Assembly (NCBI GenBank): GCA_032622095.1
Contig: CP136069.1
Span: 169,438,394-169,502,393 of the forward strand
Origin: Siphonodentalium dalli
Lineage: Eukaryota; Mollusca; Scaphopoda; Gadilida; Siphonodentaliidae
DNA length: 64,000 bases
Direction: 5' to 3'
The stretch's first letter is position 1, and each line of letters begins with the position of its first letter. Below the pieces are notes generated by a model, which made no database searches, was not told the origin of the DNA, and saw only the letters and a program-made list of their open reading frames with translations. Both the position numbers and the translations under genes were made by a program. Shown here piece by piece: positions 34,801 to 49,800 of the stretch.

Positions 34801-37800
34801 TAACATTTTACGAATAACGCACGGTCGCGAGTCAGTATTCGGTCTAATTAGGAAGATACGGGATTGAGATGGAATAACCTTTGCACATTATCACCGTGTT
34901 AAACTTCCTCTTTTGAAAGTCGATATCTGGCCATCAAAATATCCCTTCAATGGGCTCTTGGGTCCAATCTAATTATGTATTAGCACAGCACACGAACAGA
35001 GTGTGATTTAAACATCACATAGGACAGAGCATTTTCAAGGAAAATTAGATAGTGCCGGCTTGTTATAACTATTAGTCCAGGTCGAGTCGGGAATGTGGCT
35101 TTTCTATATGAGCTCCAGCGAATCTGCTGAATGGTATATATAGGCATACTACTTCGATTTCACACCCATGCACTTCCTCGACAAAACCAACATCCATTAT
35201 TTATAATCGCACTCAACTGACAAAATTAAAGTAGCATTTAGCGTCCATTTCCAATATACTTCGGTAGGACTCAAGGAATTTGCGTCCATACTTTAGCAAA
35301 TCATGTATGGGTTTATGTGCGACGTCAGGTGACGTCATATCGACCAATGTCATACGGATGAGTAAATTATGAGTGTAAATATACGACCTTTTGGGTTTTT
35401 GGTTTTCTTTGATCAATCGGAGTGAAATTTGGTATGCGGTATACTTTGCGGCCATAGAACAGCAATTTTCCAGAAGTGAGAACACGCTTTATATTTATAC
35501 CCTATCAGGAATTGACTAACAGATAATGTTTCATAGTGAGAGAGAAACGGCGTCAAATTTTTTAGCTCACCTTGAAGTTAAGTTTGAGCTATTGCCATGA
35601 TTGGCGTCCGTCGACCGCCCATGTGTACATGAGTCAACAATTTCCTTTGGTAAACCCCACACGCCATATCCCAAACCCGATTGTCACCAAACTTCATATG
35701 GATCTAGATATGAGCCATTGATTCCGCCCGCAGCCATCTTGGGTTTTGCATCAGAATTCATCGACACATCCTGCAATCCAAATGTATTGGCGAGTTACAT
35801 GCATAATGTTCAAATTAAAAAAGCAAGCAATCAACAGCGGTTACAACGCATAATACCTGTAAAGAATTAACAATATCTTAACTAATATCACGCCAACTTG
35901 TGTCTTTCAGATTATATACATGGGGATAGCGTCATACGCTCCATCTACAGCGCTCGAGGCAGGTAACCAGCATAGTGCACGTTCACACACATATAAATTT
36001 ACTGGATAATTACAGACAATTCGTCGTAGATAGCTAACTGTTTTGCCATTTATTGTGTGTTGACACACATCTTGTCGCTGTTATGTCAATCTGTCGTGCA
36101 TTTATAAATATTTCCGCAGTTTGTTACTCACAGCGTTATGCTAAACGTAGCTATCTGCGACTGGTTGCATGAAAATATGCCTAGCAAATTTTAAATTGTG
36201 CGAACATATAACATAATAATCGCCTTCACTTATGCTCAATTGGTCATTGTCGTATGGTGTCGTGTAAAAAGACACACAGGATCACCCAAATGTGAAAAAA
36301 AGACACCCAGGACCTCCCAAAAGTGCAAATAGTCACCCAACAACTCCAAGTCTCGATCGTTAAACTCAACGCGGGTGGAATACCATTAAAACTCCGCTGA
36401 AATGTCACTCGAAAATCATAAACAAATAGTTACTGTAATAAGTAACATACGACTAATTTTTTATGACACTTTGAGATGCTGGGTGACTTTTTAAAACATT
36501 TTGGAGATCCTGATGTCTTTGTGGAAGTTTATGAGATCCTGTGTGTCTTTTTCCACGAAACAGTTCAGCTTCACTTACATCTACACCACTGTTGCTCATC
36601 TCACACGTCTCTCGTTTTATTATAACGTTTAAAATTAGAGTAATCCACTATTAACCACAAAGAGGGCAAATTTTCTAACGGCTCGTGCACTCGAATTTCG
36701 TCGTTGCCATTGGTGACTCTGATGCTACATACATGCACCTCGTCACAGGAAACCGGCGAACGATAGATATGCTTATTGTTGGCGTTTTCACTCCAATCTG
36801 ATAATTATATTTCTCGCATTATATTTCCTGCTATTCATCATAGTGGGCGGTCTTCTGTAGATCGGTACATGTCGAGTCAGTTGACTACCTTACTCGTATT
36901 TAAATTCGCGCATTACGATTTGCCACACACCCATCGGTGCGAGTGCCTGTTCTCGTTACAACAAGCACATAACGGGCTAATTTAATGATTTCCAATACGA
37001 TTGAACTATCAGAATGATTATGTGGAGCATTATAAAATCCCATATTCACCACCAAATAATTGACAGCTATGTTCTAATTTGTGTAAATGTTTTCTGTGAT
37101 GATATTTAATGCTACACATGTGCCTTCGTGAATGAATACCAACTCGACGCATTTATAAAGGCTCATAAAATATCATAAATATTTTGACAATGCAAAATCG
37201 GACATTATAATCTAGTTTACATATTACGATGTGAAGTCCTTGGTCAATTGAATTTTATTATTTGCTATTTATTGATTTATTCCACTAGGTCTTGTATGTT
37301 GGCGTGCTAAGTTTATGCGTTTTATATTTACATAGTAGTCAGTTCTTGAATTTATAATCCTGACTCCAAGTGTATACATATCCTCTTGTGTGCTTTTATT
37401 TGTACATAGTTTCTTGTCTTATTCTCATCCACTGTCTGCTTTACATACACATTTTTGTCTACATGATTACGTACTTAGTCTTGATATGGCATAGCAGCTG
37501 AAATGGCGTTAAACCCTAAGGTCCGAATCGGCATCTCTGGTTTAGACTAGGTTTTATTCTAGACCAGGTTTAACTCCAGTTTAAACTAGGTTAAAGTAGG
37601 GTTTAAACTTGGGTTTACTGTAGTTAAACTAGGTTTTATGGGAGTCAAACTGGGTTTTAGTGTAGTTAAACCAAGTTTTGTGATAAACTCAGTTTAAGTT
37701 TGTGGAATTCGATCTCAATTAAAAACTAGGTTTTATTGACGTGATAAAGTTATGGTAATATTACTAATTGCTTCTGGTGAATTGGCTATATAATCATCAG

Positions 37801-40800
37801 TATAAGCTTCGGTATATATGATTTATACGTACCATACGTCTCATCTCGAAAATATACCTTTAAATATACTTTGAAAAAACATCAAAGTTAAACTACCCTA
37901 CCCCAGGTTTTACTAAAACCTAGTTTTTTGGGTTTAATTATTCGGCCGATTTTTTTCGCCTAGTATTGATGTTGTTTCTTCGCGTATATGGGAGTGTTTA
38001 TTTTGAATTGGGGGAGGCGTTTATGCGCGGGCGTTTGTCACTCAATCTACATGAGGGGAGAGTCCTAGTGGAATTCGGGGAGGCGATTGCGGTACTTATG
38101 AGATAATTCTAACAAAATATGTGCCAGTGTGATGGACGATTTCTTGCTATATATGTCTGTTTGCAATACGCTCGTTCGGATGTCGCTTTGGCGACTGAGA
38201 GCACGGAGGGATCGAACTGATCAGTTTGACACGTTAGACACGAACATGACTTTTGAAACTGATACCTTATTCACAAAAAGGTCTCTTTCGGTCAATTTGA
38301 CTCATGGGTTGGTGGCCCGCCCAGATACACATCAGAGACACCCCAGCCCTCACCCGGGGGAGGGTAACGGCCACCCTGAGGGGGAATGGAGTATGGACTA
38401 TTTATTTTGGAGAACTGTAAGGATTTCGGCCAATTTGATGGTATGGGTGGGTGTGTCTCGCCCCAAATAATCCATAGAAACACCCCATCCTCACATCCGG
38501 GGGGGTACCACCGGGGGGTGAACACGGGATATGGACCGGTAAGGATTTCGGCCAATTTGACGGCATGGATGGATGGCAAGCTCAAATGTCCCATAGAAAC
38601 AGCCCACCCCTCAACGCTGGGGAAACCACCCAGGAGGTGAGAACGGGGTATGGACCATTTTCGAGAACGGTAAGGATTTCGGTCAATTTGACGTCAGGAG
38701 TGTGGGTAGCCCACTCCAACTACCCCCTAGAAACACCCTCACCCGGGGGTACAACCCCGAGGACGGTGGGTGGCACATCCCAAATGCCCCGCATAGAAAC
38801 ACCCCAACCCGCACCCCGGGGTCCATACCCCATTTTCACCCGCTCGGGTGGAACCACCCGCGGTGGGGGTGGGGTGTTTCTATGGACTATATTTGAGGGC
38901 GGGCCGCCCACCAATGTCGTCATATTGGCCGAAATCCTTACCGTACTCGATAACGGTCCATACCCAATTTCGACACCCGGTTGAGGGGTGGGGGTGTTTC
39001 TATGGGGTATTTGGGGCGGACCACCTACACATGCATAATATTGACCGACAGAGGCATGTTTTTTGCGAATAATGAATAAAATGCTCCATACCCCATTTTC
39101 ACCCCAGCAGGGTGGTACCCTCCAGGGATGACGGTAGGGTGTTTCTAGAGGATATTTGGAGCGGGCCATACACCCCTGTCGTCAAATTGGCCGAAATCCT
39201 TACGGTTCTCGAACATGGTTCATATCCCATCTTCACCCCTCGGGTGGTACCCACCCCAGCCCCGCCCAGATGTGAGGGTGGTGTGTTTATATGGGTTATT
39301 TGAGGTACCCTTCCACGGGGGTGAGGGCTGTGGTGTTTCTATTCGGTATTTGGGCGTACCAAATTTCCACCTCCTCGGGTGGCACCCCCCCCCCCCCCGG
39401 TGAGTGGTGGTGTGGGGGGGGGTTCTATGGTGTATTTTGATCGGGCCACCCACTCCTGCTGCCAAATTAATTAGCCTAAATTCTTACCGTTCTCGAAAAT
39501 GGTCCATATACCCCAGTTATCCCGGGGTGAGGGGTGATGTTTCTATCGGGTATTTTGGGCGGGCCACCCATTCTTGCCGTCAAATTCGCCAAAATCCTTC
39601 CCGTTCTCGAAAATGATCAATACCCCATTTTCACCCGTCCGGATGGTACCCCCGGGGGTGGTGGTGTTTCTATGGGGTATTTGTGGCGGGCCCCCACCCA
39701 TGCCCTAAAGAGATATTGTTCAGTTCCAAAAGTCATGTTCGTCCATGATATTAGATAATATCTAACCGCTATACAACAGACCGTGCATTCGTCGTGATTT
39801 CTCAAAGCGCACGGGTTATTTGCATGATTTAGGAGATTAGATAGCGACAACAGGTCGCGTGACCGGACAATGCACTGACAAGTAGCGATAATAAACAGAC
39901 AGACCACGCCTCCTATCCTTGCAATTGGACAAGTGTGGCCCATATATAACACAATCGACCAAATCTATGTCTTCCGAGTGGTGGAGAAAAACTTGGTTTT
40001 ACTACTAAAACCCAGTTTAAACTGGTAGTTTAAACTAGGTATAAACTGGAGATGCCGATTCGGACCTACCGTCCAATCAATTGTGAACAAATAAGAATGA
40101 TACTGTCGCTGTTTTTGCAGAATTGTTTTTTGTCGTTGAGGTTTTTCTTCCAGATAATATGTTTGTCGTAAGTCTCTTGCATTTTCATCCGATATCATGT
40201 TACTCTTCTTGGAGGACAACAAACATTTAATATGCATGTACTTTATAAAAAGCACCGAACCTGGCATACCCTCGAAGTGCGCCGATGGTGAGACGAAGGC
40301 ATCGCTGTTACAGATGTGGACTTCCTCAACTGTACATTATATGACGCATAGAGACAAGTAATTTACTGTAAACTCTGACACTGGACACACATAAATTCCA
40401 AATAACAAACTGGAACCACTTTCATCCTCTCATCACCTCCTCTGTCTCCCTAGTTTCTCCTCTCTATATCTGCTTGTTCTTCCTTCTGCTATCCTCAATA
40501 ATATCTACTTCCCTATCTAACTCAGATTCTAAATAGATCTCCCATTATTCGCAAATCAGTATTACCATGTACTCATTTCCATCTGAACAACCTCTCCCGC
40601 ACTTAATGGGGACGGGGCATGTAACCATACAGGAGAAGACTTTATACATGCACTCCGGCTTGTTTATTGATCCCCGTGTCCACATGTTACTATACTTCTA
40701 GTTTGCATTTCTGGAAACAACAAATTATTTAGCATTGTTCAGTCTTACCTATAGCCGCAACAAAACATTTTAATCAGGACTAACTGTCTCACAGTACATT

Positions 40801-43800
40801 GAAAGTATAGAGCAACACATATAATAGACTGCCGGCTCAGTTCTCGCGTATGGTATGCCTTTAGAGAGATGACTGGCAAAAGAACAGGAAACCTCACCCG
40901 TACACACTCCAAACACCATAGTTTCTTATTTTTTTTGTCTAGAATATTCACCACGACTGTAAATACTGTTATCTTGTTTTAAAAAATAATGTAAATCAAG
41001 CTTTGTATATGGAGAGGGGTCTTTTGCAAGCTATTGTAACTTGTAACCAGGCTCCTTTGAAATTTCAAATTCACAATAAAATATTAAAATATGTTTAAAG
41101 TAAGGCTTCGCAATTTTGAAGCACTCGCAAATATTCGAGCAACGTATATCTCCGAAAAGGACCGAAGATACCTTATTGAGAAGTGCATGGTATCGAAAAT
41201 TTGTAAATCTGAATGAACACCGGGTCCTAATCTTGTACAAATAGTGGATACATGCCATATATAAACCTTCTTACCTTTGTATATGGGAGAGCTCAAACAT
41301 TGCATGTAGCTTAAATAAATATATTCGACGGATATACAGCTTTGACAGCTGTCCGAGTCACTAGTACAACCATGCATGTAAACAGTTGTATGACAATTCT
41401 CTCGTAAATCTATCAGAAGCATCACAATGGTGTGTAAAATTCCGTGCGGGATGGTATGTCGGTCTTGCGACACGCCAAAGACGGTACGCTCCATGATATC
41501 GTTCCAAATTGCTTTTCGCAGAGCTCATTCACGCTAAATGACAATAATATCGTGCTCATAGAAGCCACAACATATCAGGAAGACTATCGTCATGCAATCA
41601 ATAAATTACCTTAATAAATTATTAATTAATTATTTCTCGCAAAGCTCTTTACTATCCTATACCATATTATGAACTCTTCATATATCATTCCTAGTATGCA
41701 CCCACCCGTCATATCATTCCTAGTATGCACCCACCCGTCATATCATTCCTAGTATGCACCCACCCGTCATGCCAAATTGATTGTAGTTCATTGTTCTATA
41801 TTTACATACACCTGATATCTCTTCCGATTTCCCCATAGCGTTACGGTAGACACGCCCCCTTATTCAATGCGTTCATAAACCTATGAACGTAACGTGACGT
41901 CTCTTTCAATGTCGTTCATAGGTTTATGAACACATTGGTCCCGGAAATCACCGGGGATTGTCGGACATTACCGACTGCTTGAGTATCTAGTCAGCCAATA
42001 CGCCAAGGATTTGATAGCAAACAATATGTAATCGAGGTTCACGATTGGATGGCTACTGGTAGTGGCATCTAATCGCGAGCACGGGTGGCACGAGATGTTC
42101 GATTGACTATCAGAATGTTGGTTATCATATAATCCCATATCCCATATGTCAAATATAGCGAATTATCGAAATATGAAATACAACGAAAAAGCGAAATATG
42201 AAAATACAGCGAAATAGCACGAAAAATCGAAATAGGAAAATACAGCGAAATAGCGAAATAGGGCGAAATATAGGGCGAAATATGAAATAGGAAATTATTT
42301 TTATAAACGAAATAACGGAGATATTTGAAAAAGTGTTTTTGACGAAATAACGGACATATATGGAGAAGTGTTTTAAAGAGCGTAAGTATATAAATATAAA
42401 TAATAAACGGCGGATTCAACGTGGTCATGGGTTTTGACCGCGATAAAAATTAGCAAACTCCGCATGAACCCCTTCGGGGTTCAGGCAGTTTGCTGAATTT
42501 TTCTCGCGGTCAAAATCCCATGACCATATTGAAACCGCCGTTCATTTCTTATTTGCATTCTGCTTGTGGGTAGCGGAAATTCGTCGCAGTTTAAGAACTT
42601 GTCCTCCAATCCACCAGACTCTGTATCATGTTATAATACAATATTTTTAAATCAAATCATTACGAAACAACCTTTAAAGGCACGTGAGGCCTTAATTGTC
42701 GAAAATATTCATATTTGTTCCAAACACCGTAAACAGAAAAACATTAAAACACATACAGTTTCGTTCATATATACCATGACCATCGCGTAAACAGCATGTT
42801 ATCATAAATACCTACTATATTTTACCTAATCAAGAGCCTGATTGGGTTACAGAGGACAGCAGAATGCTACTGGCTAATCACACACAAATGGCATAAACGC
42901 TCTTTATTAGTTCCATATCAGGAATTCACCAACAAAGAACGCTCTTTATGTTTACAATCATAAAGTAACTTTTTATGCTTTTGTTTACATAACAATGGTT
43001 AAACATGTGAGAATAACATACTGTTTATGCGATATTTCTTATTTATATACGGACAAAGTCTGTCTACATTTTGATGTTCTTTCTGTTTGTGGCGGTTTTT
43101 GACGGGTGGAAATATTTTCACAGGATACCCACCGCCAAGGCCAACGGTACCTTTAATTAATTCACTGCATGCTGTATATGTAAGTGAACCAAAACTCCCA
43201 CGGAACGTTTACTCTGTTTAAAGGGACCAAAGACAATCGCGGTGTGTTAACACTTTCTATACTAAAGCATCATTGACGAGAAATATGTACCAAATATTAT
43301 CGATAACACCTCTGTCAAAATACCAATTATTTATTCTGCTATTAAATTAATATACTAATATCACAGAGTTAATGGGCTAAATATGAAAACTTGCATCGCA
43401 TTAAGCAATGCGGTGCATCAATAATTGTCTGTGGAGCGTGCCATTCACATACCAATGCAATAGGAGATATAATACCACGGTATAAATAGACAAAATATTC
43501 CCACGTAAATCTGATAAATAATTTGGAACCTCATTATTTATTAACCGGTTTGAACACGATCCTGGTATTATGTGATCAGTCTGTGTTGTCCGTGACAATA
43601 TTATTATTGTACACGTATTTTCTCCAATTTACAAGAATCGTGTATATTCTTGTATCTGGACAGCGTGCGTCGATAACGTGAGAGAGGTTAACGACACTGA
43701 GAGCTCGATTGACGAGTAGTTATCCCATATGAATGTGCAGATAATATGTCGTTTGGTGAACTATTTATCTAAACATTGCCACCAATAAATAGGACTCCTT

Positions 43801-46800
43801 CTGAACATTTATTTGTCTGTCATCTGTTTATATTACTTGTACATCCCTGCAAATCAATAATATACCATTCGGATGTACACTGTGTAACTTACTGGAAGAA
43901 TCCATTATTATAGAAAGGGTTAAATGTTCAATAACAAAAATGTTACAATGATTTGTCAACAAACATCGCTAATCGTGTATTAAGTTCAGTAATCTTTACA
44001 TAACTCTGGCATCCGGAATGTACTCGTTGATGATTGTTGTTTTACAGACTGTTAAGTTATATTGCTGAAAAGTTGCATTTTGTGCGGATTCAAGTAACTC
44101 TGGAAATATGGCCTCTTACGATCTGCATATTTAAACGTTTACACATATTCTCTCCTCCTGCACAGTATTAGGCGCTATTCTAGGATACATTTATATGTCA
44201 AAAATGGGAACTCGAAATAGGCGAGAAGATAGAAAACTGGGAAGAATATTTGAGCATGCCCTTTAAAACGACAACCGATACGAAATTACAGTGACTCCAA
44301 TTCAGAATGTGGCTAACCTTCGAGTCGACGATCTTTGTAATCGTTGTCAAAACGTACAGGAAACCATTTCTCACATGTTCTGGGATTGTCTCTACGTCCA
44401 AACCTTTATGTAAGATATTGAAACATGGGCCAGAAATAACAAATGTCCCATTGATCTAACAAACAAGAATATCATCGGTACAGAGCATGAATACAGAAAT
44501 TCAATAAGTAATATTTTCCTACTAGTGCTAAAACAATATATATAGGACACAATTCACGCCCAAACAACTATTACTTCGACTGTTCCTTTGTGATGATCAA
44601 TTTAGATATGAATGCGAGAGATGCAAAGTAAATTGTAACATGAATTATGAATTGGATAACCAGTGGCTGACAATTCGAGATGCCTTTAAAATAAAATAAT
44701 GTATTGAAAACCAAATATTTTCAGGCAAAAGTACATCCCGGGCATAAGTGACTGAAAGACACACACAATAAATCAATTAGCCGGTACTCAAGCGGCATAT
44801 ATTTATACAATTTCAATACAGCGATCATTTTTATTTTCCAAGCATATTCCCCGACAACGTCAATAGATATACTGGTATGCTTAACAATATCAACTATTTA
44901 TCAGTCAAAGTCCGAATCGTCAATTAGACTATCATGGAATTCATAATTTTAAATTCTAAATGTCACAAACAGCGACAAGTTGCTAGCTTGATCTTGATTC
45001 TTGACACTTATCTGTTCATTCGAGATAATCCCCCTTTAAACATCCAGGATAAAGTGAAAACAAAAGTTCCATGATGTTTTAATTACAGTATATCTTTTTC
45101 AGTGACCGGGTTTCCCGTATGGGCAACTATCATCACAGTGGGATTGGTGTCCACATTTTACACAACATTGGTATGTATACGCATTACATGCACATGCGCT
45201 GCACCAATATTTTCTCTTGCCAAATGCTTTTTGTTGCCTGTTATCCAGAAAATCGGCACATTGTCTGCTTATATTACAACATTTGTTAGGTAGATAATCT
45301 GCTTATAACCGCTTTATTTTGAGTCGAAATTTTACTGAAAAAGAGAGAGTTTTCATCACACTATCGACTCATAATCACTACCGACTCATAATGAGGCGAT
45401 ACTAAGCAGATTTTATGCTGACAATGACACAAATAAGCCAACTCACGATTTTTCAGGTGTACGCTCTTCAACAGGTGTTTTCACTGTCCCGCACCATAAA
45501 ACGAAATAGCGGCTGATTCAATTTCAGAATCAAGTAATCACATTATGTACCTATTTCGACTCTATCAGTGTTGGAGTCAAAGAACCACACACCAATCAGT
45601 CGTCATTCACATTCAATTGTTTTATATTGAGTGGTCACAAAACACCGGCCATCATAAATGCGTGGAATACAATGTCGTCATTAATATACATTGCTCTTGT
45701 TCATGAGCTCCATGAGAAAAATTATTAATTGTAACAAAATTGTATTCATATTATTATTCATTTATTCTCAAAGCACTATATATCAGGTATAATTAAGTAT
45801 GTATATAGATGTACATAAATCAATTCAATAGGATGTGCGTGAATAGAACACATTCATGGGTTGGTGTAGGTATGGTATGTTTGATCATGTAGATGTGCGT
45901 ATTGAATACAGGCCATATCATTGGCAAACATGGGGGTGTAACCTGGGTAGGAGCACTATGCGAGTGGTGCATATGTAACTTGAGAGCCAATCTGCTGTAT
46001 ATTGTGTTATGGTGGGTGTAATTTAACAGGCGAGAGGGGAGGGTGGAGTTTTATTTAACGGGTGAGGGGAGGGGCATGTTACTTCGTTACTGCGGTCAAG
46101 CGTTTGTCCATTTATATTCAGGTGATGTTGTTTGCCACATGAGTATCCACTAAACGTAGGGCGTCGGGGATAAATATGCTTAGATTAGTTAGAGTTTCGT
46201 CTGTTCTGCAGGTGAAAAGTGCATTCAATCTGTAAATGTTGGGCTTAACGCTGTAGGACGGTTTTATGTAGTATATCTTTCTTAAATCGAGTAGTCCCTT
46301 ACATTTTAGGATGATATTATACTCATCACCGAATTCATCGTTACATAGTAAACATTTTCTATCTGAGTAGTCCACATCGGCCGATGGTCTGGATTTTACT
46401 GTCGGCCCATGGTCCGAATTGTACTGGCAGAGTATGGATACTCGTTCTGAAAATAATGGTCAGACGCACGTTTTGCCAAAATTTCCTGGTATATAAAAAT
46501 TGATTTTCTCAAAATCTGTCAGGAATTTCCTTGCGAAATTTGGTACAAGCGACCATTGTGGTACAGTATTTTAGAACCACCAACCCACTGGATATCATTT
46601 CTTCATTTTCTTTACTTTTATGGCACGAAAAATATTTAAGATTTCACTGTGTTCCGGTACCGAGAACTTCTGTAAAATAGATTTCTTTCAAACGTGCAGT
46701 TCATATGTCCATGATATCATATAAGAAGATCATGAAGTGAGTCTTAACTTTTCTTGGTTCGTGAATTCTAATGATTACTTTCAATTAGAAAGGCAAATAT

Positions 46801-49800
46801 AATTTTAAATATTTTAAATATTCATGTCATGCTTGTTGATCAATGAAAAATTGGACTGTGATGAGTTCTGGGTCATGGGTTCATAACCATGTTAAAGCTG
46901 ACCACCATATGCCTTAACACTGGGGCCTAATTCCATTTGATTAATACCTGCTTTAGTGGACCACACTGCAGATCAACATTTATTATCATTGGGCTGGACT
47001 ATTTGTGACTGCTTTATCATTTAACATTCCAGGGTGGAATGAAGGCTGTTATTTGGACAGATGTGTTCCAGTCACTCATTATGATATCAGGATTGGTCGC
47101 AATACTAATAGGGGTAGGTACGTTATTTCCACACATATTATACTGCATCCCATCTCATTAGAAGTGAATTGATATTCGTTTGAAGCTGTTTGAATTTCAT
47201 ATCACGTTATTTGATGTTCACATGTAGTGATATAAACCTTAAAGCATTTTTTCTAATGGCAGGGTGTGATGAAGGTAGGCGGAATGAGCGAAGTTTGGAC
47301 TATCAACGAAAAATGGAACCGAATTGATTTCTTCAAGTAAGTTTATTTGTGTTCAAAACTGCGATGCGTATTAAAGTAAGACCACTTACCGTTGCGTCTA
47401 TAATAAATAATAAATACCTATTGCCTAGAATGTATAGTTGTGTTTGTTTTATCATATATTTCCGATATATGTTTAAGCGCTTTAGCACTCAAACTGAAAA
47501 TAAACATTTTAAATGGGTTTAATATTAGGTGTGATGGATATATATATTGGCTTAACGCAGTTACAACGTGCACTTGTTATGTAAGAAAGTTCTTGCTGTG
47601 TGGCACTGACCAAATGTTGAAAACCAAATGCGGCACACCAATCGAAACTTATTAACCTTTCATATACTAAATAATCTGTCTGCTAATTATTCCAATATGT
47701 ACTTTTGTAACTGGGTGGGAGAATCTATTTAGTATAGAAAGAGTTAATACAACAGGATGTGATGTTGTAAGTGAATTTTTCACCAAATAATGATTACTGC
47801 CCCTCTAGAACGTGACATATATGGAATAAATGGTTTATTGTTGGTAGCACGTATTGTTCCAATTGTGTTATTTTATACAATGGTATCTGAATAAAAGCAA
47901 AGTATGTGTAAATCTTTTAGTGAACTTTGCCACATGAGTCACGTTTCATTGCAGCTTCGATCCTGATCCAACAAGGAGGCACTCTGTCTGGTCACTCGTG
48001 ATAGGAACCATGGTTAATTGGCTCGGAATATACGGTGTTAACCAGGCCAGCGTTCAGAGATATTCAGCTCTACCGACGCTGACAAAATCAAAAATGTAAG
48101 TGGCGGAAAAATATGTGCATGTGTGACCCATGGACAGATCGTGTTTTCGGGTTGTCCGGATGGTAAGTTTGATTATTATTGAACATAATTTCTTGTTATT
48201 TTGTACATGGTTCACATTTGATGATATAACTTCCTTTTCAATTCTCATCGAAGATAAAGAATTTAATTTCTTATATTTCGCCAAAATGTCTTAGTTAACG
48301 ACCGCTTTATATAACTAAATACATCAACCACGAAGATATTATGTTAGTTGTAACTAATAACCTAGCTATAGTCCGGCCTGCCATCGCCAAAAAGATTAAA
48401 TTGACAAATCTGAGAAAGATTTCCAAAATTCCCGGCAAATAAAATTGTGACAAAATCAATGACAGACATTGTGTGAGAATTCACACCAGTGTTCGATATA
48501 ATTTAATAAATATTGCATGCCTTATAGTTGACTATACCGCAGTGGTCCTCGATGAGGAATAGTCCACCGGCTGCGGCTCGTGGAGTATTCCTCCTCTCGG
48601 GCCTCTACACATATCTTGGCATAATCAGGCCCAAGCCGTGAATTATCTATACGATATGCTGTGTCGTATCACACGTGACTATCTAAGCCTAATCCACACT
48701 TGATACTGGTTGCTTGACATTTATTATTACTTATCGTTTCGTCAACAACACGATAGTGGCCTTCCTAATTTTAGCACACCCGCTATCGCTTGGGGGATCC
48801 AGAAATATATTATTAGCATGCCTATTGAAAGGTTAGAAGGAACAAAATGTTTTACATATATACCTTTTTCAAAAATCAACATACGTTTCCCACACTACCC
48901 AACTTTTTGCACATAATTTGACAGTCTGACGAAATCCAATACACAGCCACAAACGCATTTCTGACTAGGAAACGCCCTCTTTTGTACATGCTATGGGTGT
49001 TATATTTCTTGAATTTGTGAATTTATTTGATATATTATAGGTCAATCGTGCGCCAGAATTTTTTTTAACTCGTATTCGAGATACCCTGTAAAAACGAAAG
49101 GGATGTAATTATAATTATTTAGTTCCTTCTAACCGAAAGTCATCTCCGCGTTGCTGCCAAAGTTTAACATTTGTTTGTCCGAAATGCTGTAGTTGACAAC
49201 GAGAGCACAATAAATGATCGTAAGCAAATGATTTGTGTTTTTTGTGACATTTTCCCTATCTATTTCTTTCTCGGTATATCAGAATATCGCATCGATATTT
49301 TGTCAATTTCCTAAGTTCGCACTACTACATTTTCTAAACGAATCTTCAGCTGCATTTCTTTGATCGGATGTTGTTTAATATCCATTGCTTCCGAAATAAG
49401 TTAAAATGATAGCAGTGGCTAATGAAGAAGATTAAAGATTTGCACAGTCATAAGCAGGACAATTTATCGAAGAGAATTTAACAAGCAAAAAAAAGACATA
49501 CAAAAAGCTCAATGAATATTCTAAAATCTTTCTATGATGAAAAGAAAATACATTAATTATGGGATCTGGGACAACATGCAGAACGTTCGATAAAATATAA
49601 TAAATATTGCATGGCTTGTCGGTGGCTATGCCAAAATGGTGGTCCTATTCTTCCCCACAGACCACTCTTTTGGCATAGTCACCTCCTGTCCGTGCACTAT
49701 CTATATAATAATGTCATGTACTGTTCATGTGTAGATCATCTACACATGAACAGTACATGGCAAATATCTGTAAATGCTTAATTAATGAAAACCGTCCATC

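Larger units (their letters stand above)
40070..45102. other. Rest of intron 3
   Basis: No gene seen. It contains, in order, a triple 29-30-bp repeat, two hairpins, a GCGAAATA tract, TTAA MITE copy 3 and a LINE tail relic, each listed separately. The segment 40100-41680 shows nothing I can name. Confidence 0.5.

Noticed and set aside
38289-39470. Several frames of 60-149 codons, proline- and glycine-rich
   Set aside because: They follow the GC-rich satellite on both strands and shift with the units. There are no introns and no recognisable domain.
41681-41768. Possible CRISPR-like direct repeats
   Set aside because: The repeats are contiguous with no spacers, and the genome is eukaryotic.
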